A stretch of 64,000 nt of DNA, taken from Talpa occidentalis (Eukaryota; Chordata; Mammalia; Eulipotyphla; Talpidae). Made by a program: the position numbers and the translations under genes. Position 1 is the stretch's first letter. Every line of letters begins with the position of its first letter. Shown piece after piece: positions 52,701-56,115 of the stretch. The notes beneath the pieces are model-generated. The model had not been told where the DNA came from. It did no database searches and saw only the letters and a program-made list of their open reading frames with translations. The stretch is taken from positions 12,502,714 to 12,566,713 of the forward strand of contig NW_023600993.1 in NCBI RefSeq assembly GCF_014898055.3, written 5' to 3'.

Positions 52701-53547
52701 AAATTCCCTCAGTCCTTCTCCTAAATATCAACAGATAAAATTTCTTCAACTTCACTATGCATAGTATCTATAAATTCTGGCAATACACTCACAATTCAAA
52801 TGAATGCAATCTCTCTCAATAAATATGGCTTACAATAATCTGACTACAACAAAAATATTTCTAAGTCTGTTTGCCTATGTTAGGACTGGGCAGTGTGACT
52901 ACAATAGGTCTATTCTGTAAGACCCACTTTGTACTTTATACTGTGAAGCCTTAGATAGTTAAGAAGAAATTAAACATTAAGTATAATTCCCTAAAAAATA
53001 TTTTTAAAGGAGCCCAAAGAGAATTAGATAAATGCTATTTAAAGATAGAAATTGTTGGCATTACCTGAGTCACCATCATCTCCACTTTGAAAACTGTAAT
53101 TGTCTCTGACTAACTCTACGGTCGATGAGCATACTGTGAATATACTATACAACACCTACCCAATATAATGCTCATCCCACTCCGTTATTCTGATGTTTTT
53201 ATTTTTCATAGCATATATAACTTCCTAACATAAGTAATCTATAGTCAGTTTTTCCACATTGGAGTATCTGTTCCATAAGGGCACCAATCTTTGTTTTGTT
53301 CTCTAATAATCTCTAAGTTCCCTGAACAGTACCTGACACATAATTAACATCCATAGAATGAATGAGTTTTAGTTATTAAGCAAATATAAAGAAATAGCTA
53401 ATTATGTTTGATTAAAAGTAATTATGAGAAACATATGCATGATGTATAATATACAGAGCTTACCATACCAGATAAAATAAGCAGTTCAATGATTTCTGCA
53501 TCTCCAAGATAGGCAGCAGCATGCAGTGGAGTTCTCTTTTCATTGTC
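1603..53547 (-). CDS. ANKRD28: ANKRD28, partial gene: 18 internal coding exons
   Basis: Eighteen minus-strand exons with GT-AG sites join in frame into 656 codons of continuous ankyrin repeats (about 33 residues each, with TPLH / GADVN-type motifs). The paralogue was chosen by peptides I know from ANKRD28 and not from ANKRD52 or ANKRD44, for example [40 protein letters not shown] and [19 protein letters not shown]. Known role: ANKRD28 is a scaffold or regulatory subunit of the PP6 holoenzyme, binding PPP6R (SAPS) subunits that carry PPP6C; roles in cell migration and PP1 binding are also reported. The window covers about human residues 38-693. Missing are the first about 37 residues with the promoter, and the C-terminal repeats with the non-ankyrin tail. 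Reading frame and splice sites look intact, so this is the functional locus and not a retrocopy. Confidence 0.95.
1721..2197. other. short intron between window exons 17 and 18
   Basis: 477 nt. About half is a SINE; the rest shows only splice sites and AT-rich sequence. Confidence 0.85.
1910..2152 (+). mobile_element. tRNA-derived SINE, subtype A
   Basis: Head reads cctccctgggggcgcaaggggttaa, the subtype-A form; the body has the tctgtctctggtgaatcc block and the tail is built on cataaatcaatcaatctt. A perfect 16-bp target duplication, aaaaattaaacatcct, lies at 1894-1909 and 2153-2168. The copy fills half of this short intron. Confidence 0.92.
2198..2285 (-). CDS. ANKRD28: ANKRD28 window exon 17, ankyrin repeat
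   Basis: 88 nt between acceptor CTTTACAG and donor GTAAGT. It enters with two bases completing an Ala codon, has 28 full codons, and leaves two bases (CA) of a Gln codon that exon 18 completes. The peptide reads [20 protein letters not shown] then VDIQDGNG. The Val after LRLL is Ile in the human protein as I remember it, a conservative change. Confidence 0.97.
3178..3479 (+). mobile_element. tRNA-derived SINE, subtype B, near-complete copy
   Basis: One of the cleanest subtype-B copies: A-box region ggcgcagcggttgagcgc, B box ggttcgatccc, and a tail AATAAATAAATCTTT followed by a long A-rich run to 3479. A 15-bp target duplication, aagacttgtggctca, stands at 3163-3177 and 3480-3494. Confidence 0.94.
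4411..4685 (+). mobile_element. tRNA-derived SINE, subtype A
   Basis: Starts gagcctccctggtggcacaa and goes through ggggttagcac and a mutated B box (agttcaatccc) to an aataaatctctaaa tail. No clear target duplication, so it is probably older than the subtype-B copies nearby; the right end is approximate. Confidence 0.88.
5181..5382 (-). CDS. ANKRD28: ANKRD28 window exon 16, two ankyrin repeats
   Basis: 202 nt between acceptor CTCCTAG and donor GTATGT; starts in phase 0, 67 codons plus one base. Encodes [20 protein letters not shown], then [20 protein letters not shown] and the [18 protein letters not shown] segment. It holds the end of one repeat, a whole repeat with the [11 protein letters not shown] core and the start of a third. 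The sequence follows directly on the SPLHLA that ends exon 15. Confidence 0.97.
5383..8144. other. intron between window exons 15 and 16
   Basis: The only repeat I can place is a very short LINE-1 end at 5692-5776. The stretches 5790-8144 and 5383-5678 hold no recognisable gene or repeat. A short (GAT)/(GAG) run lies at about 7069-7094. Confidence 0.7.
5692..5776 (-). mobile_element. 85-bp LINE-1 3' end, extreme 5' truncation
   Basis: A T-rich block whose reverse complement ends gaaaaatgatgtaagaatta, similar to the LINE-1 tail at about 43406-43436. A 13-bp target duplication, agcctgtattctt, at 5679-5691 and 5777-5789 shows it is a separate retroposition event and not plain low-complexity sequence. 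Confidence 0.75.
8145..8219 (-). CDS. ANKRD28: ANKRD28 window exon 15, non-ankyrin insert and start of repeat
   Basis: 75 nt, 25 codons, phase 0 at both ends; acceptor TATTTCAG, donor GTGAGT. The first 18 codons ([18 protein letters not shown]) are acidic and Ser-rich and do not fit the ankyrin consensus; ISPLHLA then opens the next repeat. With the 27-nt exon before it, it encodes a loop-like insert between repeats. Because it is symmetric, skipping it would keep the frame. Confidence 0.96.
8220..9612. other. introns around the microexon
   Basis: 399-nt and 967-nt introns on either side of the 27-nt exon. I see no repeat or other gene in them; both are AT-rich single-copy-looking sequence. 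Confidence 0.7.
8619..8645 (-). CDS. ANKRD28: ANKRD28 window exon 14, 27-nt microexon
   Basis: Exactly 27 nt (IASETPLDV, nine codons, phase 0 to 0) between acceptor TTTATTTCAG and donor GTAAGTATT. Both splice sites are strong, which fits the need to define so short an exon. The nine residues match the human protein between CLQL and LMETSG as I remember it. The exon is too short to appear as an ORF and is found only through its splice sites and the known protein. Confidence 0.94.
9613..9724 (-). CDS. ANKRD28: ANKRD28 window exon 13, ankyrin repeat
   Basis: 112 nt; acceptor CTATATAG, donor GTAAGA. One base completes a Lys codon started in exon 12, then 37 codons ending in phase 0. Encodes [20 protein letters not shown] followed by [17 protein letters not shown]. 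The TPLH signature is replaced by NAVH, as in the human protein. Confidence 0.97.
10331..10838 (+). mobile_element. tRNA-derived SINE, subtype A, split by a nested SINE
   Basis: Outer element: head cctccctggtggtacaagg, body, then tail cataaaataaataaatctt after the nested copy. Imperfect 15-bp target duplication acaaaagatc(c/t)tgag at 10316-10330 and 10839-10853. The interruption falls in the middle of the cctgtactccagttcttg block, which resumes exactly on the other side. Confidence 0.9.
10585..10779 (-). mobile_element. nested 5'-truncated SINE inside the SINE at 10331
   Basis: Minus-strand copy starting with the T-rich tail (taaagatttatttatttatg) and ending at the ccatgtag point, so the tRNA-like head is missing. 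An 11-bp target duplication, gtactccagtt, lies at 10574-10584 and 10780-10790. It carries an internal duplication of the gagaggattcaccagagac block. Confidence 0.9.
12177..12490 (-). mobile_element. tRNA-derived SINE, subtype B
   Basis: Long T-run, then the reverse-complement body with acagtcagaagcgcgggagg, ending gccaccgggaggcc. A 15-bp target duplication, ctggacctcattttt, lies at 12162-12176 and 12491-12505. The ORF of 130 codons crossing it is an artefact of the SINE. Confidence 0.93.
13020..13145 (+). repeat. MIR-like ancient SINE fragment
   Basis: Contains the worn core 'tatgccaggtactatttctaag' in part and the later 'ttccagatgaaatgggaaca' and 'gaggttaataagtcaa' blocks, in the order found in MIR elements. 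Limits are approximate and identity is low. Confidence 0.5.
15041..15317 (-). mobile_element. tRNA-derived SINE, subtype A
   Basis: Minus-strand copy from aagatttatttatttatgca to cgccaccagggaggcc, with the subtype-A aaccccttgcg block. The flanks atagctttat and atagctctat form an imperfect 10-bp target duplication. It is the left arm of an inverted pair with the copy at 18381-18648. Confidence 0.9.
16144..16284 (-). CDS. ANKRD28: ANKRD28 window exon 12, ankyrin repeats
   Basis: 141 nt: one base finishing an Arg codon (AG+A), 46 codons, then AA of a Lys codon. Donor is GTAAGT; the acceptor is GGGCACAAAAG, which lacks an adjacent pyrimidine tract. The peptide reads [20 protein letters not shown], then [20 protein letters not shown] and TSDTDG, two ankyrin repeats with the SPLHYAA and TPLHYAA cores. 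Confidence 0.97.
16285..18056. other. intron between window exons 11 and 12
   Basis: 1.8 kb without a recognisable transposon. It has a short (CA)n run at about 17304-17320 and an alternating purine-pyrimidine patch near 17620-17650. The 107-codon ORF at 17545-17868 shows no known motif and is probably chance. Confidence 0.7.
18057..18125 (-). CDS. ANKRD28: ANKRD28 window exon 11, ankyrin repeat
   Basis: 69 nt; acceptor CTGTGTAG, donor GTAGGG. One base completes Gly, then [20 protein letters not shown] and FG, then AG of an Arg codon. This is helix 2 and the loop of one repeat and the beginning of the next. Together with exon 12 it makes 210 nt, a multiple of three with matching phase at both ends. 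Confidence 0.96.
18126..19632. other. intron between window exons 10 and 11
   Basis: Contains one plus-strand SINE (18381-18648). The remaining stretches (18126-18367 and 18662-19632) show nothing recognisable. Confidence 0.75.
18381..18648 (+). mobile_element. tRNA-derived SINE, subtype A
   Basis: Starts aggcttccctggtggcgcaa and ends in an AATAAATAAATCTTT tail with further A/T-rich sequence. A 13-bp target duplication, aaaaggagttcac, lies at 18368-18380 and 18649-18661. It begins 255 nt upstream, in the sense of transcription, of window exon 11. Confidence 0.91.
19633..19696 (-). CDS. ANKRD28: ANKRD28 window exon 10, ankyrin repeat
   Basis: 64 nt; acceptor TTCTTGTAG, donor GTATGT. Two bases complete Gly, then 20 codons [20 protein letters not shown], then GG of the next Gly. 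The [10 protein letters not shown] core of a repeat is complete across the junction with exon 11. Confidence 0.96.
19975..20421 (+). mobile_element. Tigger-type (pogo/mariner) element remnant
   Basis: The left part has gggggtcagttctagaccac and the right part has atattttattgctaaaaaat and ends gtgcaataaaatgaggtgtc, which is the reverse complement of a Tigger terminal repeat in worn form. No transposase is left. It is split by the SINE at 20037-20210. Confidence 0.72.
20037..20210 (+). mobile_element. 5'-truncated SINE, subtype C, inside the Tigger remnant
   Basis: Starts at ggcgtggcagacctctcttg, so the tRNA-like head is missing. The body shares gctttcagtctgtctgcct and cgcttaccctcc with the copy at 57538, which marks subtype C. 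It ends in an A-run; flanks are too A-rich for a clear target duplication. Confidence 0.85.
21617..21699 (-). CDS. ANKRD28: ANKRD28 window exon 9, ankyrin repeat
   Basis: 83 nt; acceptor TTTACTTCAG, donor GTAAGT. One base completes Lys, then [20 protein letters not shown] and CRKLLSS, then G of a Gly codon. The core is [11 protein letters not shown], where TPLH is replaced by FPLH as in the known protein. Confidence 0.97.
21700..25136. other. intron between window exons 8 and 9
   Basis: Dominated by a 2.2-kb minus-strand LINE-1 at 22548-24768. The flanking 21700-22538 and 24778-25136 show nothing else. Confidence 0.8.
22548..24768 (-). mobile_element. LINE-1, 5'-truncated, 2.2 kb, in sense with the host gene
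   Basis: Minus strand: the poly-T end is at about 22550, the 3' UTR follows and the C-terminal half of ORF2 extends to 24764. The largest reading-frame pieces are 24333-24764, with the reverse-transcriptase core seen as [18 protein letters not shown] and FSDDMI; 23847-24248; 23115-23780, with the [15 protein letters not shown] block; and 22833-23081. The frames do not connect, so it is dead. A 9-bp target duplication, tgaaaacca, lies at 22539-22547 and 24769-24777. ORF1, the endonuclease and the 5' UTR are missing. Confidence 0.93.
25137..25251 (-). CDS. ANKRD28: ANKRD28 window exon 8, ankyrin repeats
   Basis: 115 nt; acceptor TTGTTGCAG, donor GTAAGT. Two bases complete Gly, then [20 protein letters not shown] and [17 protein letters not shown], then AA of a Lys codon. 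It contains a textbook ankyrin repeat with [13 protein letters not shown]. Confidence 0.97.
25252..26116. other. intron between window exons 7 and 8
   Basis: 865 nt of AT-rich sequence in which I see no repeat or other feature. Confidence 0.7.
26117..26195 (-). CDS. ANKRD28: ANKRD28 window exon 7, ankyrin repeat
   Basis: 79 nt; the acceptor has a C-rich tract (CCCTACCCCCCCAG), the donor is GTAAAA. Phase 0 start, [20 protein letters not shown] then QTIIQS, then G. The donor lacks the usual G at +5 but follows the correct phase and the known protein. Confidence 0.96.
27016..28090 (+). mobile_element. old LINE-1 ORF2 fragment
   Basis: Degraded plus-strand LINE-1: 'ggatggagcaccaagacagg', then 'tctaaatgaggaactagacc' and 'gaaattagaaaaatatctag' follow the order of the central ORF2 region. 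Many stops; limits approximate. Confidence 0.6.
28216..28498 (-). mobile_element. tRNA-derived SINE, subtype B, first of three in tandem
   Basis: From the T-rich tail aaagatttatttttatttat to gtgccaccggggaggcc. The body has acagttagaagcgcgggagg, which is subtype B. It is the leftmost of three minus-strand copies that touch each other. Confidence 0.92.
28499..28790 (-). mobile_element. tRNA-derived SINE, subtype B, second of three in tandem
   Basis: Its tail has a CTTTCTTTTT-type simple run before aaaaaagatttatttattta; it ends caccaccaggggaggccc and lacks the agccagagc piece of the body. Its 5' end meets the tail of the third copy with no spacer. Confidence 0.91.
28791..29048 (-). mobile_element. 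tRNA-derived SINE, subtype A, third of three in tandem
   Basis: Starts aaagatttatttttatttat and ends cactagggaggcc, with the tttaacccctgtg block of subtype A. It is more diverged than its two neighbours. The sequence ttaaaatttatt follows it at 29049-29060 and resembles ttaaaaatttatt at 28188-28200 before the first copy. Confidence 0.9.
30387..30659 (-). mobile_element. tRNA-derived SINE, subtype B
   Basis: T-run, body, and end gcaccaccggggaggccc. An 11-bp target duplication, tatagaatctt, is at 30376-30386 and 30660-30670. Confidence 0.93.
30851..31063 (-). CDS. ANKRD28: ANKRD28 window exon 6, two ankyrin repeats
   Basis: 213 nt, 71 codons, phase 0 at both ends; acceptor CCCAATAG, donor [26 protein letters not shown], then [20 protein letters not shown], then [20 protein letters not shown] and [11 protein letters not shown]. 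Two complete TPLH cores 34 residues apart make this a clean two-repeat exon. Confidence 0.98.
31706..32225 (+). mobile_element. old LTR of an endogenous retrovirus (probably ERVL/MaLR class)
   Basis: Has the mosaic of a mammalian LTR I have seen often: gtgggcagtcaatcattcac followed by gcctatataacagaactca (TATA-like and polymerase II start region), then a later taataagtcattactatgaa block in place of the usual poly(A) signal. No internal retroviral genes adjoin it. Family name and ends are uncertain. Confidence 0.5.
32330..32465 (+). mobile_element. MLT1-like LTR 3' end
   Basis: The series accttccagaactttgaaat, gttttaagccacttattttg, and ttgttatggcagctctaggt is the well-known 3' end of MLT1-type MaLR LTRs (cf. 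the longer copy at 46347). Left limit uncertain. Confidence 0.6.
33100..33185 (+). repeat. direct repeat, copy 1 (86 bp)
   Basis: About 85% alike by eye to 33933-34018 in the same orientation. Shared blocks are aagatacatcagcaac, gtagtagggga and aattactt. The two copies lie one on each side of window exon 5. Confidence 0.8.
33618..33760 (-). CDS. ANKRD28: ANKRD28 window exon 5, ankyrin repeats
   Basis: 143 nt; acceptor GTTTTCAG, donor GTACGT. Two bases complete Gly, then 47 codons: [47 protein letters not shown]. The Thr in HTEVV and in LVTH are Ile and Ser in the human protein as I remember it. One full repeat with [11 protein letters not shown]. Confidence 0.97.
33761..34941. other. intron between window exons 4 and 5
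   Basis: Holds the right copy of the 86-bp direct repeat (33933-34018) and a 20-nt A-run at about 34625-34644. Nothing else recognised. Confidence 0.7.
33933..34018 (+). repeat. direct repeat, copy 2 (86 bp)
   Basis: Second copy of the block at 33100-33185, 833 bp away in direct orientation. Similarity may extend about 30 bp to the left at lower quality. Confidence 0.8.
34942..35029 (-). CDS. ANKRD28: ANKRD28 window exon 4, ankyrin repeat
   Basis: 88 nt; acceptor TATTCCAG, donor GTAGGT. Phase 0 start: [29 protein letters not shown], then G. The repeat core is [10 protein letters not shown], completed with the first bases of exon 5. Confidence 0.97.
35030..36369. other. intron between window exons 3 and 4
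   Basis: 1.3 kb; a MIR-like fossil at about 35660-35790 is all I can place. Confidence 0.65.
35660..35790 (+). repeat. MIR-like fragment
   Basis: Worn blocks gactcttgggaaagtcaatt and tctgagtttctgtgcctg, then aaggactggacaa, follow the order of the MIR core and tail. Low identity. Confidence 0.45.
36370..36570 (-). CDS. ANKRD28: ANKRD28 window exon 3, two ankyrin repeats
   Basis: 201 nt, 67 codons, phase 0 at both ends; acceptor TGTTATAG, donor [73 protein letters not shown]. Two TPLH/TALH cores. PVLSNV is PLLSNV in human as I remember it. Confidence 0.98.
37700..38360 (+). mobile_element. old LINE-1 3' region
   Basis: Shows aaatgtccatcaacagaaaa, then actactactcagcaataaaa, then gttctagaaaaggtaaaat, the order of an L1M ORF2 end and 3' UTR. 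Decayed; limits approximate. Confidence 0.7.
39235..39410 (+). mobile_element. LINE-1 3' UTR fragment
   Basis: The pieces aatgctttggtagtagggat and ggtgtggtgacatat parallel gcgctttggtagtgggtgtg and ctatggtgaattt in the LINE-1 at 47280-48461. It includes a G8-C-G3 run near 39266-39277. Confidence 0.6.
39614..39843 (-). mobile_element. tRNA-derived SINE, subtype C
   Basis: Minus-strand copy from aagatttatttatttacat to cgccaccagggaggccc. The B-box region reads ggaatcgaaccca and the head has the cagctgcacccaaactgctg stretch, unlike subtypes A and B. Short target duplication ctcctccttt at 39604-39613 and 39844-39853. Confidence 0.9.
39942..40500 (-). mobile_element. LINE-1 3' end split by a SINE
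   Basis: Poly-T at 39942-39957; after the SINE the sequence resumes with gaacaatatttgcttcccct and ccccatagaatttccttccc, which is the reverse complement of the LINE-1 tail seen at 43320-43420. A polypyrimidine run lies at 40362-40405. Upper limit approximate. Confidence 0.65.
39987..40248 (-). mobile_element. tRNA-derived SINE, subtype B, inside the LINE-1 tail
   Basis: Complete minus-strand copy ending cgccaccggggaggccc. A perfect 18-bp target duplication, tatttttaaatttttttt, lies at 39969-39986 and 40249-40266, inside the LINE-1. Confidence 0.93.
41333..41403 (-). CDS. ANKRD28: ANKRD28 window exon 2, ankyrin repeat
   Basis: 71 nt; acceptor TTGTTGCAG, donor GTATGA. Two bases complete Gly, then [20 protein letters not shown] and CSE, phase 0 end. 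Core [11 protein letters not shown] of one repeat, continued by [10 protein letters not shown] of exon 3. Confidence 0.97.
42425..42600 (+). repeat. MIR-like fragment
   Basis: tagttacatgatccctctga, agctaagtttcttcatctat and the cttgtcacaaagattaacac ending follow the MIR order. Low identity and approximate limits. Confidence 0.5.
43244..43463 (+). mobile_element. 220-bp LINE-1 3' end
   Basis: A strongly 5'-truncated LINE-1: starts ggggagggattggggtc, goes through gggttacaattgtatgggga (compare the 3' UTR of the element at 22548) and ends in an A-rich tail. A perfect 16-bp target duplication, aaaaaggcaactttta, at 43228-43243 and 43464-43479 fixes it as one insertion. Confidence 0.85.
45804..45995 (+). 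mobile_element. hAT-like non-autonomous DNA element (probable)
   Basis: Begins caggggtctccaaattacag and ends gtctgtcaacctctg, giving worn inverted ends CAGGGGTC / CAGAGGTT, with gtaaataaaattttatcaca inside. This follows a common mammalian hAT-type element. No 8-bp target duplication is visible. Confidence 0.55.
46347..46712 (+). mobile_element. MLT1A-like MaLR LTR
   Basis: About 366 bp. The series cactgaattgtctccccc, ctaatccagtatgactggta, tccttgtaaaaagaagaaag, ggacacagacatgtgtagaa, cttccagaactttaagaaaa and gttttggcagcccttgcaag is the MLT1A LTR end to end, old and mutated. The 118-codon minus-strand ORF over it is an artefact. Confidence 0.85.
46767..47055 (-). mobile_element. tRNA-derived SINE, subtype B, intact-looking
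   Basis: T-run of about 17, clean body, ending gccactggggaggcaggcc. A perfect 17-bp target duplication, ccttaagtgtaattctt, stands at 46750-46766 and 47056-47072. The target itself carried a short tandem repeat (cttaagtgtaat twice). Confidence 0.94.
47280..48461 (+). mobile_element. LINE-1, 5'-truncated, 1.2 kb
   Basis: ORF2 C-terminal region (cagaggaaaacatcggtaaa, then cttctccaaagacacagatg, gatgctagtcag-like blocks) running into a 3' UTR with a G-rich stretch at 48288-48312 and a 24-nt A-run at about 48438-48460. Frames are broken throughout. Confidence 0.88.
48526..48544 (+). other. G-quadruplex motif in a purine tract
   Basis: Pattern G3-A-G4-CAA-G4-A-G3, four G-runs with loops of 1, 3 and 1 nt, inside a nearly pure purine stretch from about 48520 to 48581. 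The G-rich strand is the template strand of the host gene. Confidence 0.75.
48755..48905 (+). repeat. MIR-like fragment
   Basis: tgactacctgggtctaaatt, ctggctctagtttttatta and aagtttccttatctataatg match the MIR order, with a later gcatggtatgtgacatag piece. Confidence 0.6.
49657..49996 (+). mobile_element. solo LTR of an endogenous retrovirus, 340 bp
   Basis: Begins TGTCGGGGCC and ends GGCCCGGACA, an inverted terminal pair matching in 9 of 10 positions, with a perfect 5-bp target duplication aggac at 49652-49656 and 49997-50001. It contains a TATA-like tatataa at 49854-49860 and AATAAA at 49878-49883. A 12-bp unit gcccagacctga is repeated at 49664-49675 and 49677-49688. It is GC-richer than its surroundings. 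No retroviral coding region adjoins it, so this is a recombined solo LTR. The orientation is opposite to ANKRD28. The family cannot be named from here. Confidence 0.85.
50098..50397 (-). mobile_element. tRNA-derived SINE, subtype A
   Basis: Minus-strand copy with ttatgcatacaagagctggg near its tail, ending caccccatcacagggaggcc. A 13-bp target duplication, cattttagagaaa, lies at 50085-50097 and 50398-50410. The first 30 nt after the left duplication are an A/T-rich tail extension. Confidence 0.88.
50985..51240 (-). mobile_element. L1M-type LINE-1 3' UTR
   Basis: The series ttattaagatacagttgaca, tttaaggtgtgcaacata, gaacctttaagatctac and tcttagcaactttcaaacat is the reverse complement of the 3' UTR of old L1M elements. 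Confidence 0.75.
51320..51660 (+). repeat. ancient mammalian interspersed repeat
   Basis: gcaagtattcacgcagagcc, ccttgccttctagagtttat, ggtggcatttgagcaaggac and ccaggccaaaggcccagag follow a widespread old mammalian repeat. I do not trust my memory of its family name. A further fragment of the same type is at about 48463-48510. Confidence 0.5.
53469..53547 (-). CDS. ANKRD28: ANKRD28 window exon 1 (most 5' in the window), ankyrin repeat
   Basis: 79 nt; acceptor TTATGATAG at 53548-53549, donor GTATGG. Phase 0 start: [26 protein letters not shown], then G of a Gly codon. Core [12 protein letters not shown]. The exon that should precede it (ending about ...VNFQ) and the start codon were looked for in 53548-64000 on the minus strand and not found. 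Confidence 0.97.
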
Positions 53548-54999
53548 CTATCATAAGGAGGAAAAGGTGGAAAATAAGCTTTAATATAAAGTCAATTTTA
53601 ATGTACTCTAACTGAAATAATTAATAACTACCAACGGATTACTTCCACAACACTAATCTAGACTTCAATTCCCACTGACAGGGTAAGAGAAAGTTTTGCT
53701 AAAGAAGTTTATAAAGAAATCTACCCTTAAAAGAATGACACAAGGTGTGACAAAGAATAAAAAAATCTAAGATGACAAAGAAATAGCTTCTTAGACCGTT
53801 TAAAACAAAAATGCACACATGCTGCTGACATATATAGGCAAATTTCATAACTAACTTTCCAATATATTTCCACAATTTTACAGTTTAGAACTACCTAATA
53901 AATAAAACAAACCTTAATCTACCAAGAGGTTTGCTTATCAAAATTCCATAGGATTGAGCATAGTGACAATAAATTTATCTCTGAGAATTTGAAATTATCC
54001 CTTAAAATATTTTAAAGTATTGCTTAAAGTTCCTGCCAACATTGTTTTTGGCTCTAAAATATATTCTTTATCTTTTTAAATAGCAAAAAAACAAACAAAA
54101 AACTCAGCCTTTCAAATCTTCCTCCAGGAGGAGGAACTACATCTAATGTATGGCTTTATGTATGTCCTCCACTCAAAGAATTTTCTCCAATTTGAGAAAT
54201 AACACACTCAGGATGTTTAATTCATATTTATACCTCATCTAAAGTTATAAGAGTATTGCTGATTCAACTGCATCTAAGAAAGCTACTCAGGAAAACAAGC
54301 TGCTTATTTAGAAATTTACATCCAATTTTTTATACATATTTTTGCCACAGATTGTTAATCGTTTCCCCCTTGTCTACAAGGAATAAAGTTTTAGTTGGTT
54401 ATCCACTTGACAAGAGAATACACTCCAAGGCAGCCTTGAACTTCCGTTACTGAGTGTGGCCCAATGATAGATGAGTGGAAATAGGCACATGTTTCTGGTC
54501 ATCTTCAACTTAAAGACAAATACCTTAGAGCTTGACTAGTACTTTCCCACTTCCCACAGAAGGGAAAGGAGTGCTAAACTGAGCCAGCTTTGACCATCTA
54601 GAGGTAGGTCAATATCTTAGAAGACTGTCAGTATATTGGAGAACAGAGATGCCCCACCAACCATGAGACTTATTATTAAGAGAAATTAACTTACTGTATC
54701 TTGGCGTCTTTAACATATTAGTATAACAGTAAATTTTTTAAGATCTAAAAAAAAAATGATCTTCACTTTGTAATAATTTTCTACTTTGGCAATGCCCGCA
54801 AGTACTCTAAAAAGGATAAGCAGACCACTGAGAATAGGAAGAAAAATGCCAGCGAAGAGAGGGGCTAAAACCATCCATGGGGAAGCCAAATGAGGCTAAC
54901 TACAGTACAGATATATTATAAAGATGAGTCTAAAACATTATCACTAGTCTCTTCACATATTTCTTTATATAATTTTAATATATTTGTGATGTATTTTTT

Positions 55000-55296
55000 A
55001 AAGATTTATCTATCTATCTATTTATTTATACATACATACATACATACATACAAGCACTGGGTATAGTCAGAAGCACAGGAGGGTGAGAGAATTCACCAGA
55101 GCCAGAGCAGGGAGCAGAAAAGGCAGACTGATGAAGTACACTGCTGAGGGGAGCAGCGGGCGGCAGGAGAGGTCTGCGCGCCATGTGGGACCCTCCTCCT
55201 GTGGCTGGGGAGCAGCCGGGGATCGAACCGGTGCTGCAAAGGCTGCGGGCAGCTTCGCAACCCAGCGCTCAACCACTGCACCACTGGGGAGGCCCC
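55000..55296 (-). mobile_element. tRNA-derived SINE, subtype B, with microsatellite tail
   Basis: Minus-strand copy with a tail expanded to a tetranucleotide array (atct)n, then (cata)n at about 55007-55052. Body intact, ends gcaccactggggaggccc. A perfect 15-bp target duplication, tgtgatgtatttttt, lies at 54985-54999 and 55297-55311. Confidence 0.93.
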
Positions 55297-55932
55297 TGTG
55301 ATGTATTTTTTTTTGACTGTATAATAGTAATGGATGATCCAGTAAAGGGAGGCTGGTATAGTAGTTAATTGATTGGCTTAGTAAAGAGTTCTTGTCTTTT
55401 GAACCATAATTTTCCAACAGCATGTTTTTTGCTCGATTATATACCCCAGCAAACAAAACACTTTGCACAGAAATTACTCAACAGTTATTGAAAAAGCTAA
55501 CTCAGAACCACTCAAATATCATGTTTTAGTCAAAGCTGAGTTTTAGTCATTTTAATAAAGGATCCTTTGCTTAAGCTTCTTCAGTGTTACTCATCCACAC
55601 AGCAAATTTCCCTAGAGTATTTAAGTATGATCAGACCTCTTCAAATTCAGAAGCATATCTATTGCACAGGATAAACCACACATACAGCACAACACAAAGT
55701 GAGTCATTTAAGTGTGTGAGATGTCTGGAATTCTATGACTCAATGCCTTAAATCTTATTCATTCATGTATTTTATGACTCATAAACATAGTTTTTCCTCT
55801 CCACAAATCAAACTAAAGAGAAAACAAGGAACAAATTGGTTAATTTTAAAAAGGGGGGGGGAAATGGATTCATCGTATTTTACTTTACTACAGTTAAGTA
55901 CCAAATATTAGGCAATAAAATATTTAATATTC

Positions 55933-56115
55933 CCACATGGCGCGAAAGACCTCTCCTGTCTCGCCTGCTGCTCCCTTTAGCAGTGTATTTCACGCAGTCT
56001 GCCTGTTCCATTCCCCGCTCTGTCTCTGGTGAATTCTCTCACCCTCCCGCGCATCTGGCCTGTACCCCATTCTTGTATAAATAAATAAATAATAAATAAA
56101 AAATCTTTAAAAAAA
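55933..56115 (+). mobile_element. 5'-truncated tRNA-derived SINE
   Basis: Starts cccacatggcgcgaaagacc, lacking the tRNA-like head, and ends in aataaataaataataaataa and an A-run. Joins directly to LINE-1 sequence on the right. Confidence 0.85.

Larger units (their letters stand above)
41404..53468. other. 12-kb intron between window exons 1 and 2
   Basis: Largest complete intron here. Holds LINE-1 pieces, two SINEs, an MLT1A-like LTR, a hAT-like remnant, a solo LTR, a G-rich tract and MIR-like fossils. The longer stretches without a named feature are 41404-42420, 43480-45800, 48910-49650, 50411-50980 and 51665-53468. Confidence 0.65.

Noticed and set aside
55067..55468. 133-codon minus-strand ORF
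   Set aside because: Most of it is the SINE at 55000-55296 read in a frame without stops; the same peptide ([13 protein letters not shown]) appears in other copies.
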